DNA of 64,000 nucleotides, taken from contig CAMGYJ010000002.1 in NCBI GenBank assembly GCA_946122785.1, positions 23,844,492 through 23,908,491 of the forward strand, given 5' to 3'. Positions within the stretch are counted from its first letter, which is position 1, and each line of letters begins with the position of its first letter. Made by a program: the position numbers and the translations under genes. Of this stretch, positions 20,893-34,200 are shown piece after piece. The DNA comes from Linum tenue (Eukaryota; Streptophyta; Magnoliopsida; Malpighiales; Linaceae). The notes below the pieces were generated by a model. It was not told the DNA's origin and did no database searches. It was given only the letters and a program-made list of their open reading frames with translations.

Positions 20893-23374
20893 TTTAATTG
20901 TTTAGACGGAATATACTTACCAATGCACCATCGGCCGCACCCTCCGGAGTCACGTACCGAACCGATGTTTGCCTATATCTATCCATGTATGGGTCATGAT
21001 ACCCCATTCGACCCACATTTGTTGGGGTGACAATCTCCTGAAGTTGTCGGTTCTCCCATATCGTGATCATTACTGCCAACTTCGTGGGCCAATCGTGAGT
21101 ACCTTGCCGACCATCTCGGTGGTGAAACGCCCTTTGACTCTCGGGGACCTCCAACGGAATGCACTGCTCCCGACCAAACTGACGGAGGCATCGATCCGGC
21201 AGGTGCCACTCCACGGTCCCTAAACAAATGAGAGGGACCCTCGTGCACCATTGCCCGATATGACCGAGGAATTGCTGTAAATGCCAATGAACGATGTTCG
21301 CCGGGTATGGATCAAAGATGATCTACAAAAATAAATGAGTCACTTAAGCTAAACAAAATTAGAAAAATACATGTACTCCATGAAAAAAGTTATAGCAATC
21401 CGAAGTATTCTAGTTACCTCTCCTTCCCAAAGTCGCTCTGGCCTCCTCTGATACTCTACCAATTTGTGTTGGGAAAGGTTGTCGCATGTTGAGGCTCCAA
21501 CCCACCTTATTAATAAGACAATAATGAAACTAGAATAAGCTAAAACATAAGGGAAATTGTGTTATAAAAATCATGATGGGGTATGAGAAGTTTACCTACA
21601 ACAATAAGCTTCGAGTCTTAGGGGATGATCAGGACCCCAATTCCTGTCGGGACATTTGAGCGGTGCAATCCATGGCAGATGCTCCCAAGCCCAAAATTGG
21701 ACATGAACATTGCGCCGCCGACCTCCCTCACAGCTTTGAGAGATGCATTGCACAAATGGTGGTAGATATTAGCTAGGCAAGCGGATTCTCAGCTCGACTC
21801 CCCCATCTCATCCCAACTACCAAGGAGGATCCTAAGCCATCCACAGCTAATTAAATTGCTCGATTTTTTGGAGAAGAACACTCCTCCTATCATGCCTATG
21901 ATATAGACACGAGCATATCTTTCCTTCTCTAGCTCCGGACTTTTCTCGGTTAGGGGCACCCCATTTTTGGCAGGATCGTGATGGTCCCTAAAATACTTCG
22001 TCAACCAAGTGATTGATACTTGGTGTTTCCTGAATGGTGGCAAGCGATCCGTCGCATCAACGCTCCCCTTGATTGGTACTTTCACCCCCAAAACACTATG
22101 GATGAAATGCTGCCAACCGGGCATACCGTCACGATTCTCGGGGGGATGATCACTCACACACACCGCTTTGCCGTCGATGGGCAGATGGGTTAGGATGGCG
22201 ACGTCCTTTAGCGTGATGGTGCACTCTCCTTCGCGAAAGTTGAAACAATGTGTCTCCTTTCTCCATCTCTCCACAAATGCGGTGATGAGTTGGCGATCGA
22301 CTTTTATGCCTACAAAATGCCTAATCGACTCCAACCATGCCCTTTTGAGAAAGGGCAAGATAACTGGGTTCCATGGGAGCACATTGATCGTACCCCTGTA
22401 GCGGAGTATTTGTTGTGCCTCCTAGCGAAAATTTCCACGTTATTTATGATATATTAGTAACAGTTTTTTCTTATAACTAAATTAATTAAAATTAATGATT
22501 TAATTTCGAACATAATTTTATTATAATTATATTATTAACAATCAAATTTAAATAATTGATGGTTTTTTCCAAGATGTATACATATTATCATAAAACAAAC
22601 ATACTCAATTAATTGACCTAAATAACATTCTAAATGAGTAATAATTTAAAGATATACATACATATTCAAACATTTGAAATTAATAAAATTCATTTAAGTA
22701 CACGTAAACATAAATCATATTGGTTGTTTGGTAAATAATTTAATCGTATTGGTTGTTTTAAATAATTTAATCGAATACAATGCAACACTCGTTAGACTCT
22801 TAGAAGAGATATACATCTTCTTAGAAACGTAACCTTTTTGACAGAAAAAGGGGGATCCGAGGATCTCTTAATACCCGATTTTCCCAGGAAATGGGAGGAT
22901 CATGATAATCGCTTAAAACCCCCATTTCCTTAGACGTGCATCTCTTTATAAAGAGTCGAAGTAAGTTGCGCTATGTATTCGATATAATTATTGAAAACAA
23001 CCAATACGATAAAATTATTTCAAATTTATTTTATATTCCACTAAGAAAAAATGGCAAAATAAAAGAAAGAGAAATGATGAAGAATTGTATGTACCTCATG
23101 AACGTTCCAAACATCCCTTGAACGATGGTTGGGTTGGTCGTAGAAGTCGGTTGGATCAATAGGTCCTTGATCCAAATAATACTGTTGGTTGTATATATCC
23201 ACGTCGTCCCCAACCTAAGATAGAATAACAACAAGGTTAGTACATATAATAATTAAAAAGCTTATAAACACAACAAACATTGACCGGAATAATGAGTACG
23301 TACCGCTTGAAATTCATCATGATAAACTCCCTCTCCTTGGAACCACTCGTCCATTTTTCCGCGAAAGTCGGACA
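20893..23374 (-). pseudogene. Plant mobile domain (PMD) protein pseudogene
   Basis: Minus-strand exons with good splice sites encode a PMD (aminotransferase-like) protein. Exon 1 from about 23374 to 23304 starts MSDFRGKMDEW. Exon 2 (23214-23095) holds VGDDVDIYNQQYY. A long exon from about 22415 holds LPWNPVILPFLKRAWLE, LITAFVERWRKETHCF, GECTITLKDVAILTHLPIDG and a WLTKYFRDH region. Further exons at about 21783-21600, 21510-21420 and 21320-20893 end with VPLICLGTVEWHLPDRCLRQFG. Frameshifts after DEMGESS (about 21790) and within the AMFMSNFG stretch (about 21690), plus a TAA, break the frame. Family members MAIN and MAIL1 act in silencing; transposon-borne copies have no settled role. Confidence 0.75.
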
Positions 23375-23559
23375 TAAATTTGGCGGGTTTTGAGAGGAAA
23401 ACCAAAGAAATGTTTTCTGATAGCAGATCGGACTTAGCCGCAACCAACAGACCACTATTTTCTAGACTTTTGGGAGGGGAGGGGATAGAGAGATAATTTT
23501 AGAGAGAGAGTGAAGAATGGGTTGTGGTGTGAAGAAATGAGGGGGGCTATTTATACTAT

Positions 23560-23845
23560 TCAGACCGCACCCTCCAGGAGCGGTCTTGTAATTTTGCACT
23601 CAATGAAACCACATTGGGAGGGTGAGGTTTCCGTTTCTCGAGGCGCTGAACGAAGCAGGCTGGTGCGGTCTTCGATCCATGGCGCGGATCGCTGACATGT
23701 GTGCGGTCCACCGTTGGATCGCCGCCTCATCCAAAGCTCTCCAAGGCCGCAGGCGAGGAAACACAAACCGCACCATCTGGGTGCGGTTCGCTGGCTGACG
23801 TGGAATGGACTGCACCTCCAAGGTGCGGTATATAAAAGGTGCGTT
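23560..23845. repeat. Subterminal hairpin array, right end of the Mutator/PMD element
   Basis: Mirrors the left array with arms GACCGCACC ... GGTGCGGTC and ACCGCACCATCTGGGTGCGGT-type units near 23570, 23665, 23705, 23767 and 23815. The hairpin phrase is shared with the left end while the spacer text differs, so the arms look selected or homogenised. Confidence 0.65.
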
Positions 23846-23924
23846 TTCAAAGCAATGTTGCTATTTTTGTAAATTTTATGGACTGGGTGCTATTTTTGTA
23901 AAAAAAAAATTAAAAGGTGCTATA

Positions 23925-25066
23925 ATTTTTTTTCATTCCATCAATACTTATATGCTACTTCTTAACCCTAATTTCTTCTAAGAATTCAACATTTTAGGGT
24001 AAATGACACATTTGGTCACTGATATTACTAAATAGTGTCATATTTAGTCACTAGAAAAATTTAATATCAATTTTGGTCACTCGAATTACTGAAACAGGTC
24101 ACATTTGGTCACTCTTCTGTAGCCTCTGTCCAACTCCGGTCACTCGAATTATTGAAAAATGTCACATTTAGTCACTCGGATTACTGAAACATGTCACATT
24201 TAGTCACTCTCCCAAAAGTTTCCGTCCAACTACATTAATGGAGTTGGACGGAAACTGACGGGAGAGTGACTAAATTTGACCAGTTTCGGTAATTCGAGTG
24301 ACCAAAATTGATATTAATTTTTTCTAGTGACTAAACATGACACAATTTAATAATCTTAGTGACCAAATGTGTCATTTACCCCAACATTTTATCATATTTC
24401 TTATACTTTTTGTGGCTAGTTGTATGATATATAATGTTTGTTCAATGGTTTAGCTCTAAAAATTATACATTCAACTTAAGTATATTAGTTTTTAAGGTGA
24501 ATTCAATTAGGATGCGAGGTGGGGATTGCTCACTATTATCTAACGATGTAGAGGGTTTTTGTCCGGATGATGAGGGTTTTAGTTTAAGAATTGGGGAAAA
24601 AAATGTACACACCAGTTGGTATAAATGAATTCCATAAGTTTTGAATAATTTGTTTTGAAATAAAATATTTTCGTTTTTTATATTAAAAAGAATTCATTTT
24701 CAAATCTAAATTTTGAATTCTACGGAATTGGAACTAGTTATAGCAATTCCGAGGAATTGAAATAGAATTTTCAAATGAATTCCACAAGTATTTACTAATT
24801 ATAATAGAATGACATGATTATCCTCTTTCATTAACTAAATTACTTATACATATGACATACCAAACACAGGAATTCATTTGACAATGAATTCTACATGACA
24901 CTTCATTTTATTTCTAAAGATTTGAATATAACATACCAAACATAAAATTTCATTTGACAATGAATTTTACACGATAATTCATTTTATAATTCATTTTATA
25001 ATAAAATGAATTCTCAATTCATTTTCATCTCATTTTGTCCATATCAGACCGGTTTTAGCGACACTT
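23925..25066 (+). repeat. Direct repeat bracketing the Mutator/PMD element, right copy
   Basis: Counterpart of 16840-17530. It is longer because a 385-bp MITE is inserted at 23997 and because an extra GATGCGAGGTGGGGATTG-containing segment is present at about 24500-24610. Its start coincides with the element's right inverted repeat. The end, TTTTGTCCATATCAGACCGG, matches TTTTGTCCATATAAGGCCAG of the left copy. Confidence 0.75.
23987..24391. mobile_element. Mutator-type MITE with 10-bp target duplication
   Basis: The element at 23997-24381 (385 bp) has long inverted ends, GGGTAAATGACACATTTGGT on the left and its complement on the right. Identical CAACATTTTA flanks (23987-23996 and 24382-24391) form a 10-bp target duplication, as in Mutator-like elements. 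The interior is built of GTCACATTTAGTCACTC repeats. It is absent from the left direct repeat, so it inserted after the duplication arose. Confidence 0.9.
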
Positions 25067-25201
25067 TTTACTAACTTTTTTTTTTTTTTTTACAACTGAA
25101 CGAACGACACCGTTGCTTCTCGGCTTGAAAACCGAATACACCAGCTTCTGAAACTGCAAGCAAGTTCGAAGGGAAGCTGTCTGCGCGCTCTGTTCAATTC
25201 A

Positions 25202-28200
25202 ATGGCGGCGGCGCCATTTTCTTCGTCTGCTCCTTCTCCTACTTCTTCTTCAAGACTTCCCAATGTTTCGTCTTCATCTTCACCCTCCCTACTCTCACTT
25301 TCGAGAGATTTCCACAAAACTCGGCTGCAGGCCCAATTTAAATCGTCCCCGAGAAGAAATTTCTGTGTCAGCGCATCCTCCCTCCCTTCCAGCGATTCTG
25401 GTACACCCTTTTCTCCCATCCATGTTTAATTCCCTAGCTCTAAAATGTTGAAATTTATGAAATTTTTCTCGTTTTCTCTATGGGGTATTAACTGTTTACT
25501 TCCGGTTCCAATGATCCTCTTGCCTTCCATTCGAAGTCGTCACTCTGCTCGATTACGGAGCTGGCAATGTCCGTAGTGTCAGAAACGCCATTCGCCATCT
25601 CGGTTTTCAGATTAAAGATGTGAGCTTTTCAACATTTATCTGTGTTTTCTGTTTGTCCGTCGCAATGCAATGTATACCCTCTCTTTGCTCAATGTAAAAC
25701 AATTGGCTTGCTCTCATAGTGAGGAAACTAACTGAGAACTGAAAACAAAACTGCAGGTGCAAACTCCAGCCGACATTCTGAATGCAGGCCGGCTCATCTT
25801 CCCCGGTGTGGGGGCATTTGCACCAGCCATGGATGTGCTTAATAAGACTGGGTGTGTGCTTTCAAACTCCTATCAATGCATTTGTTTCTACGAAAATCTT
25901 ATGGTGACCTTTGCATTGCGGTAGGCAGTGTTCGGGAGTACAGAACTTGAATTAACTGAATTCTAAGTTGGGGATTAAATTTAATAAGGGAGGTTGAGGA
26001 TTTGCTTCTAACATTTTGATTAATATCTGCAGAATGGCTGAAGCTCTATGTGCGTACATTGAGAAGGACCGCCCATTTCTAGGAATCTGCCTTGGCCTTC
26101 AGTTACTCTTCGAGTCCAGCACTGAGAATGGTCCAGGTCAGATGGAAACTCCAACTATTTGATTAAATAAGATTCTTTTGGAGCGCATGTCTGCAACAGG
26201 AACTGGTGTGGTCTATTTTACCATTTTGGTCGTCCATGGAACCTTCAAACTTTGCTCATTAACACTGAGGTAGTTGTTTTGCAACCTCTTTTGTTATGGC
26301 TTGTCCAGTGCCAAGCTATGGTGATTCTGTGAATAGATGTTCTAGGGAGGGGCTGTATTTCTGTGAAATAAATTTTTGAAAGAAAAATTAATGGTAGATA
26401 AATCTAGTATACATGCTGGATGGAAATGAGACCATGTATGGATCAATGATGATGTAGTTGAGCATATGCTTATTTCCTTTAGTCTAAGCTTTTTACTGTT
26501 GCTGGCTGCCTACATGCTGATACAGTGACTGGTCTCGGGTTAATCCCTGGTGTGGTTGGGAAGTTTGATGCCTCAAATGGGTTCAGAGTGCCCCACATTG
26601 GTTGGGATGCTTTGCAAATTGCTGAAGACTCCGAGATTCTGGATGAAGTTGGCAACCGCCATGTGTATTTTGTTCACTCTTACCGGGCCATGCCAGTACG
26701 TTCCTATTACTTTATTTTGTAGATATCGTTGGAGTGCCTTCTGTTTCTCCTGTATCATATATCTTTCGTTGCACCTCATGTTGGGACTTAAAAACTGTTC
26801 CTTATGCTTTGGCAGTCGGAGGAGAATAAAGAATGGATTTCCTCAACTTGTGATTATGGTGATACGTTTATTGCATCCGTCAGAAAGGGAAATGTGCACG
26901 CGGTTCAGTTCCATCCAGAGAAGAGCGGAGGTAACTAGTTCGTCTCGTCTTTGTTCATTCTCTTGTGAGTCCTGAAGCTTCCAGACTTTGGCCATATCTT
27001 TCTGGTTTTTTTTTTTTGTTTTTTTTTTGCAAATTATCGAAGATAATGTATCATGACTTGCTACTTACAATAGTGGATGGATAAAAAACTGCAGATGTTG
27101 GTCTTTCAGTATTGAGAAGGTTCTTACTTCCGAAATCAATTCCGGCAAAGGTAGGTTTTGACCTCTGAAATTCACCAATGCATAACGAGCCATTTTAAAT
27201 ATCCATCTAATTAAATGCGAACTTTGTCTGAAGACAGAATCCAACTGAAGGGAGGGCATCAAAACTTGCAAAAAGGGTAATAACTCCTGAAACGGGCTTC
27301 AGTTAGTTGTTTTTTACACACTACTGACTGTGGAGCTGAATTGGAGGCATTAAAATATTCATATTTTCCCTTGTTTCTTTTTAATGTGTCAAGTGTTTTA
27401 TTGTTTTCGGAAACCTCCTGTCGCTGTGGTTCAGGTAATTGCTTGTCTTGACGTGAGGGCAAATGACAATGGAGACCTGGTTGTGACCAAAGGAGACCAG
27501 TATGATGTTCGAGAGAATACAGAAGAGAATGAGGTAAGAGCAGGGGATTGTTTTATGAGTTCAAGAATTATATGTGTTGGAACTCTTACTTGAACTGGTT
27601 TAGAACAAACATCAATGCTGTGTGGCTCGCCAAGAGTTCCCTTTCTGCATCCTATAATTCCTTTGGGAAGCACTTTAGGTCCTGTTATGTTTTGTCTTGG
27701 ATTGAAGTCTTGATGCCTCAAGAAGCTGTTTACTATGACACAGACATGGTTCTCTTTCATTTACTTCTCATGTCAATCTATGCTGTATAGGTGAGAAACC
27801 TGGGCAAGCCAGTAGACCTTGCTGGACAGTACTACCTAGATGGGGCCGATGAGGTAGTAGTTGTTATCATTTCAGAATATATTAATCATGATCCAATATT
27901 GAACTCAATTCACTTCTAATACATATGCATGTTCAAACTCAGGTTAGTTTTTTGAACATCACTGGCTTCCGTGACTTCCCTTTAGGCGATTTGCCGATGC
28001 TTCAGGTTGGCTTTTCACCTTCCTTCTTTGTGCAAAGGAAGGGCTCTTTTTCTTCTCCTGCTCTGAAGCGCGTCCACAGCTCTCTAAGTTACATTTGCTT
28101 GATGCATTTTTAGGTCTTGAGGTACACTTCCGAAAATGTTTTTGTACCATTGACTGTTGGAGGTGGTATTAGAGATTTTACAGATTCAAATGGCAGGTAC

Positions 28201-29744
28201 ATTCCCTAATTGTACTTGATAGACTTGGATGCGCACTACTGTCTTCTAGGATCATCAATCTTTAAGCTATATCCTTTACGCTTTTCTCTTTTTCTTTTTT
28301 AGGTACTACTCTAGCTTGGAAGTTGCTTCAGAATATTTCAGGTCTGGAGCTGATAAGATTTCCATTGGAAGTGATGCTGTTTATGCTGCTGAGGAATATT
28401 TGAGAACTAAAGTAGGTGATATCTACAATGATTTATGCCAGCAGACGGTTTTCATGCATGCGTCAATGTGCTTATTTTTGTGCATTTGACAGATTCTTTG
28501 AACCAACTGTAGGTAAAGACTGGAAAGAGCAGCATTGAACAGATATCGAGAGTTTATGGAAATCAGGTAACATCTTCCCTAGTTTGGTTTTGTGGTAACT
28601 TGATTCTTTTCAAAACCATTTCTTGTATAAAATGTGAAAAGGAATTGAAATGGAAGTTGTCCCGCATGAAAAGAACAGAGATGCTTAGCTGTCTATTTGG
28701 AATAAGCATCATCTGCCATAGTTTGAGAATATTTCAGCCACTAGTAGGATGCCTCCTCGAAGACGAAAATAGATTGTGGTTTTGCCGGCTTAATGTCAGT
28801 ATGGATAGAAAACTTGAATATTCATTCTCTTCACATGACTTGAGCTGTTTGTTGCTACAGGCTGTGGTTGTTAGCATTGATCCTCGAAGAGTGTACCTTA
28901 GTAGTCCTAACGATTTGGAGTTCAAGGCAATAAAGTTATCAAACCCAGGTAAAAAGAAAACTACTAAGCGATCTTTGTACCTGAATAATCTTTGTAAAAG
29001 CATTAATAAAAAGATAAAAGTCTTTGTTTAAGTGCGTTATACTGATGAGGTTGTAAAATAATGGTTTTAGGTCCAAATGGAGAGGAATATGCCTGGTATC
29101 AGTGCACGGTAACATCCCTTATTTTCCCTAGCCCGTCATAGAATTGATTGGTTTAAGCCTATGTGATTTTTCATGCACTCTTTTCGTATTGGCTTTTAAA
29201 GGTTAGTGGTGGTCGAGAAGGCCGGCCAATTGGAGCTAATGAACTTGCCAAAGCAGTTGAAGAGCTGGGCGCAGGGGAAATACTTCTGAATTGCATCGAT
29301 TGCGATGGTTAGATTCCCCATTGCCAAAATCCGTTGTCATTTGCCTACAAATTAAAACCAGAGTATTCCTCTCTCCCGATTTTGGCATATAATGTTCTCC
29401 CCACTTCCCATACAGGTCAAGGAAAAGGCTTCGACATAGATCTGATAAAGTTGATATCTGATGCGGTTAGTATTCCTGTGATCGCCAGTAGTGGTGCAGG
29501 TGCTGCTGAACACTTCTCAGAGGTATTCAAGAAAACCAGTGCATCTGCTGCACTGGCTGCTGGTATCTTCCACAGGAAAGAGGTATGCCCCTCAAAACAG
29601 TCCGTCCGTTGGGAAAACTTCCTTTCCTAGTAGATGTGTGATCTGTTGTTATGTTATGCATTACGCTGAGACCTCTTTTTCCAGGTGCCCATAGGGTCTG
29701 TGAAAGAACACTTGTGGAAAGATGGCATTGAGGTCAGGATCTGA
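25202..29744 (+). CDS. HISN4: Imidazole glycerol phosphate synthase HisHF, chloroplast
   Basis: Bifunctional enzyme of histidine synthesis. The glutaminase half releases ammonia, and the cyclase half uses it to make imidazole glycerol phosphate and AICAR. Nineteen exons join in phase into 596 residues (Arabidopsis has 592): 25202-25400, 25537-25619, 25757-25851, 26033-26136, 26526-26695, 26816-26930, 27095-27150, 27238-27276, 27435-27533, 27791-27853, 27943-28005, 28114-28196, 28303-28411, 28513-28566, 28861-28948, 29071-29108, 29202-29307, 29416-29582, 29685-29744. All introns are GT-AG. A serine-rich plastid transit peptide (about 1-60) precedes LLDYGAGN. The glutaminase triad is Cys145 ([10 protein letters not shown]), His250 and Glu252 (FHPEKS). 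The cyclase begins near RVIACLDVR; its catalytic acids are Asp293 and Asp451 (VVVSIDPRR). All key residues are present, so it should be active. Confidence 0.96.
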
Positions 29745-31272
29745 TGTTCGAGGACTGCTTTCGCCGTTGGAGATTTTTCAATGCTCTCCATACCAGTTCG
29801 CAGGCTGCTGGAGGCAGTTGCTTCTGTGGCAAGCATTGTTTCTGAACTTTTAGCATAACTTCGGAAAAAGACTATCACTCCGAGATGGGTATAGCTATTG
29901 GACATGACTGCAGAGTAGTTTGCCATCGTGTTTAAGGAATGACATAGTTTCGTTTTCGCAAAGTAAAATGGATCAAGGGAACTGTTTGCTGCGTAATGCC
30001 ACTTGATACTTGAATGATGATTAGTTGAATTAAAAGGAGTTGCTCATAGTATAAAGTTATTAAGAGAATTGAGAGGAAGAGTAATTGTAATCGCTCAACG
30101 GGTTTAGTTGTTTTAAATCGCATTTGCGTGGAGGAAGGTCCGGACAAGTCCATTCCAACTATGCAATGAACGTGCTAAATTTTGCTCATTGAATATCAAG
30201 GGAAGAGAATTACAAGCAAATTAGTGCTTAGAAGCCAGTACCAAATACCAATCATCCCAGAGATGGCGCTAAATCAGTAGCCATCTCGCTAGACATCGGG
30301 ACGAAATCGATGTGCAGGGTTATCGCTGTAGCACCAAACTAAGACAATCATTCAGAGAAACAGGTACCTTCAACAAACCACACCACCATACATGCCACAG
30401 CTGCATCATATTGCTCCAGGGAACCACCCTACCAGAATGATAGAGCACCGTGACATCGAAAAACTGAAGTTCTTTTCAGTTACTGGGTCACTACAAGGAA
30501 TTTGACAATCCTGGATTGAAAACCTTGAGGACAGGCAATCCAACAAACCGGTTAGGCGTCTGACCAGCAACATATGATGGAAGTAGAACCATAGGGAACA
30601 TCTAAGTCTCAGTGACGGGCAAAAAGCTGAAAACGTGTTCTACTAAAACAGGGGGGTCACTAAGACGAACAGTACGACCTAACCTGCAATTGAAAGTTCA
30701 GAGAAAACGAGACTATCCAACTACAAATTTGACATTTGTGCAGCAGCGCTCAACACCTAGATTGCAAATTTTTAAAAACCATTTATGTATCGAGTCTTGG
30801 CGTACACAATGAGTGACAAATTACTAAAATCGTGCTCAATCAGCAGCCATGACCTGAGAATCTTTGTTCTATCCCATAGTCAACAGTAACACCTTATCAG
30901 CAAAATATCAGAACAGCAAAAATGCTCACTTGCAAATGTTTACCAACTTGCGGCTTCAACGTAGGGAACAAAGGACCTAGCGGAGTTAAATATCCATCGT
31001 ATAAGCATAAGCCAACAGGAAAAAATATTGAATGACTACAAACCTGACTGTTCTTTGATCAAAGACCAAGTCATAGCAAAAGCCGCTACTGTACTGGGAA
31101 AAAACTCAATTTTTATATGGGCCAACCAACAGAACCCTACAAAACTTTGCGCAGGTCTCAAGGAAGTGCTGTTTATTCTTTCTTGTCAAACGAAACCCAT
31201 ACATTATAGGGCATGGAAGAAGAGAATTCACCAGTTCTTTAACACCTCCTCTCTCTCTAGCTTTAGTCCTCC
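29745..31272. other. Convergent intergenic region between HISN4 and the E2 gene
   Basis: Contains the 3' untranslated regions of both convergent genes. I see no further gene or transposon end. Short frames here (for example around 30612-30812) have no protein-like pattern. Confidence 0.5.
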
Positions 31273-34200
31273 TTAGACGTCAAGAAGCAGCCTGCGAGGA
31301 TCCTCCACCACATCCTTGATGCGGCGCAAGAAGAACACAGCCTCTCTCCCGTCAATCAGCCTATGGTCATAGGTGAGAGCAACGTACATCATCGGCCTTG
31401 GGAGAACATTGCCTCCAACAACCATTGGGCGGCTCACAATCGAGTGCATCCCCAATATTGCAGACTGCCAAATCAAAGAGCAAACATGAGAACATCGACC
31501 ACAAAAGGGATGAAGTTAGTTAGCTGAGTATATGAATATGAAATCTTCACAACAAAATATCATCTGATTTTTCCACTTTTCCAAGTTCAAAGACGGAACC
31601 TGAGGAGGGTTGATGATGGGAGTACTCAAAAGGCTTCCATAAACACCACCATTCGATATGGTAAATGAACCTCCTGCCATCTCATCAATTGAAATGGTTC
31701 CATCATTTGCTTTCTTTGCAAGGGTATTAATCTCCTTCTCAATATCAGCAAAATTCATCCTGTCGGCATTGCGAATTACTGGCACAACAAGACCCTGGTA
31801 GAACCCCAAGCAAAAAAATAACATCAACAGCCAGTGACAGGGATCTGTGAACAAATAGAGCTTTCACAAGTAGATTAAAGGCTATAAAATGTTTCTTGCG
31901 TAATTATAAATTAGCAAGAACCTCTGATATAGATCATCAACCAGCAACAGATAACCCTTCTAATGAGACCTAAGTGCACTTCTCTACGTAAATTACAAAT
32001 TACAAAGAAATCTAGCCAGCATGCATAGAGTACATTAGAAGGTGAAAGATTTGACATAGCATAAATAAACCTACGATCACTATGTCTGGCCATGTGAGAG
32101 AAGCAAGTTTTTCACAAGGATCATATTTCTCAAACATTTACTTCTCGGCTCTCCCAATACCAGCTTATAACGCAGGCGTCCACTATAATGAAGAAAGAAT
32201 GTATAAACTCTGCAGCGCCCCATTATGAAGAAAGTTTTTAAGTGCTCCAGGCTGGAGCAATATCAAGAAGCATCACCCTATGAAGAATCTAAAACACTGT
32301 AAAGTATACAGAACAACAGTTAGTCAATTAAGAAGATGAAGACATACCTTTGGAGTCCCAACAGCTATACTAATGTCTACGTAATCCCTATATATGATAT
32401 CATCCCCATCGATGACTGCATTTACAACAGGCTGATGCTGGAGTGCGGAGACTGCAGCCTGAAATATTCCAGAAACGATAGAAGTCGTAAGAAAGTGGAA
32501 CATATTGGGGTAATATCTGTTTGAAGAAATTATCAAATTCTTGCCTTGATGAACCCAGACATAAGCCCCAACTTCACACCATGCTTTTCATAAAAAGCAT
32601 CCTTGTACTCGGAGCGAAGCTTCATCAAATTAGTCCTACAATAAGAAATCCAAGTTTAACAGGAATTCCAGTTGAAAAGTGAAAACAGGGATGGATGCAT
32701 GGAGTCAATGCTGAAGTGTCTGTGGAAAGTGTTGAATAGAGAGCTTGATCTTTATGTCGAAGGAAAACGAGATAAAATCTTCCTGGATATTTGGAAGTTG
32801 AGGGATATACCCTCACATTACCCTACAGTAGGAGGAAGGTCATACAAAGCCATCGCTTGATTTTGACTTTGAACAGGGTAGGAAGGTGGGGAAGCTAGTG
32901 TGCACGCATGCAGGATACGAAAAGCAAGATAAAAATTAAACAACCATGCACCATAAAATAGAACAAGCATTCGGTCCTACATTCACGCTTAAACAAGACA
33001 CTATCTGACACACTTTCGTTACAATCTTAAGTCAAGGATCTCTCTACTGCCCAAGAGATGCAGCTAGACTAACCAAGAATGAAAATCAGACAGCTACAGT
33101 CAAAAAATTTATTGATTCAGTAAACTAAACCGACTCACATATCAACTTCATTGAATGTTGTCAGCAAGGCAAAAGTATTTTGCGAGTCCTTCAATCGGGT
33201 CGCAACTCTTTTGCGAAGCCTAGTCATTGGAACCTGAATACATAGAAGACAAAGAAAAATGTCACTAGCGTCAAATACTTGCACTTCTGGTCATCTCCAG
33301 GAAAACTAAATGCAAAATGAACCAAGGCAAACAACTTACACGTCTTTCTCTGTCCTTGGGGGGAAGCTGAGGTTCTGAAGCAGTTTGTTTAGGAGTTGAT
33401 GCAGCTGCAGTTGATTTCTTGGGCTTCTCTGCAGCAACCTCAGGTTTAGGTGTCTGCTTTACCTCTTCTTTCTTTTCAGATGGCTTTGGAGCAGCTTTCT
33501 CAGGTATTTTTTCAGATGGAGCAACATGAGCCGCTTCACCAGACTTTGAAATGATAGCAACCTTGGTTCCTGGCTCCACGGTATCTCCTTCTTTCGCAAC
33601 AAACTATATTACAGGAAACAAACATTAATTCCATAATCTGGTAATCCAACTGAATGTTCCATTATTGACAACTGGAAAATACAAAGATGTAATACCTCTT
33701 TTATCACACCTGCTTCCGGACTAGCAACATCAATTGTCACCTGCACAAGCATATATGCTATGAGCATTCCAATGCAAAATTTCAGTTCCTATCAGACAGA
33801 ACAAAGAAACTAAGAACAAACTAGAGCACAATACCTTATCTGTCTCGATTTGTGCAATGGGTTCATCAACTTCCACCCTATCACCAGGTTCTGCAAACAA
33901 CAAGTAATCAGGAACAAGTCTCACATGCAATGAACTTACAAACGAGACATATAAGTTTAAGACTAAGAAAAACATACTCTTCAAGAATGTAGCGAGAGTG
34001 CCATCAGTAATAGATTCACCCATGAAAGGTACAACAGCCTCAACCAAATCCGCTGAAGAAAATAATCAATAAGAGAATGTCAGAAGAATTCAGGTGAACC
34101 ATAAATTTCTTAAACATTGAGAAAGCAGAAAGATAAAGATATAACTTCAGCATCTACTTCAAAACTTAAAAAAGTTTTGTTCTGGCTATCCAAAGTCGAC

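Larger units (their letters stand above)
17545..23921. mobile_element. Mutator-like element carrying transposase and PMD pseudogenes
   Basis: The ends form an inverted repeat of roughly 75 bp or more. The shared core is ACAAAAATAGCACCCAGT at about 17566 and its complement at about 23885, followed inward by a second AAATAGCA phrase and then CCGCACC hairpins. Inside are a MuDR-type transposase gene (+) and a plant mobile domain gene (-) facing each other. Both are broken, so the element is defective. Mutator-like elements that carry PMD genes are known in plants. No clean 9-bp target duplication is visible; instead the whole element is bracketed by direct repeats of about 690 bp. Confidence 0.75.
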
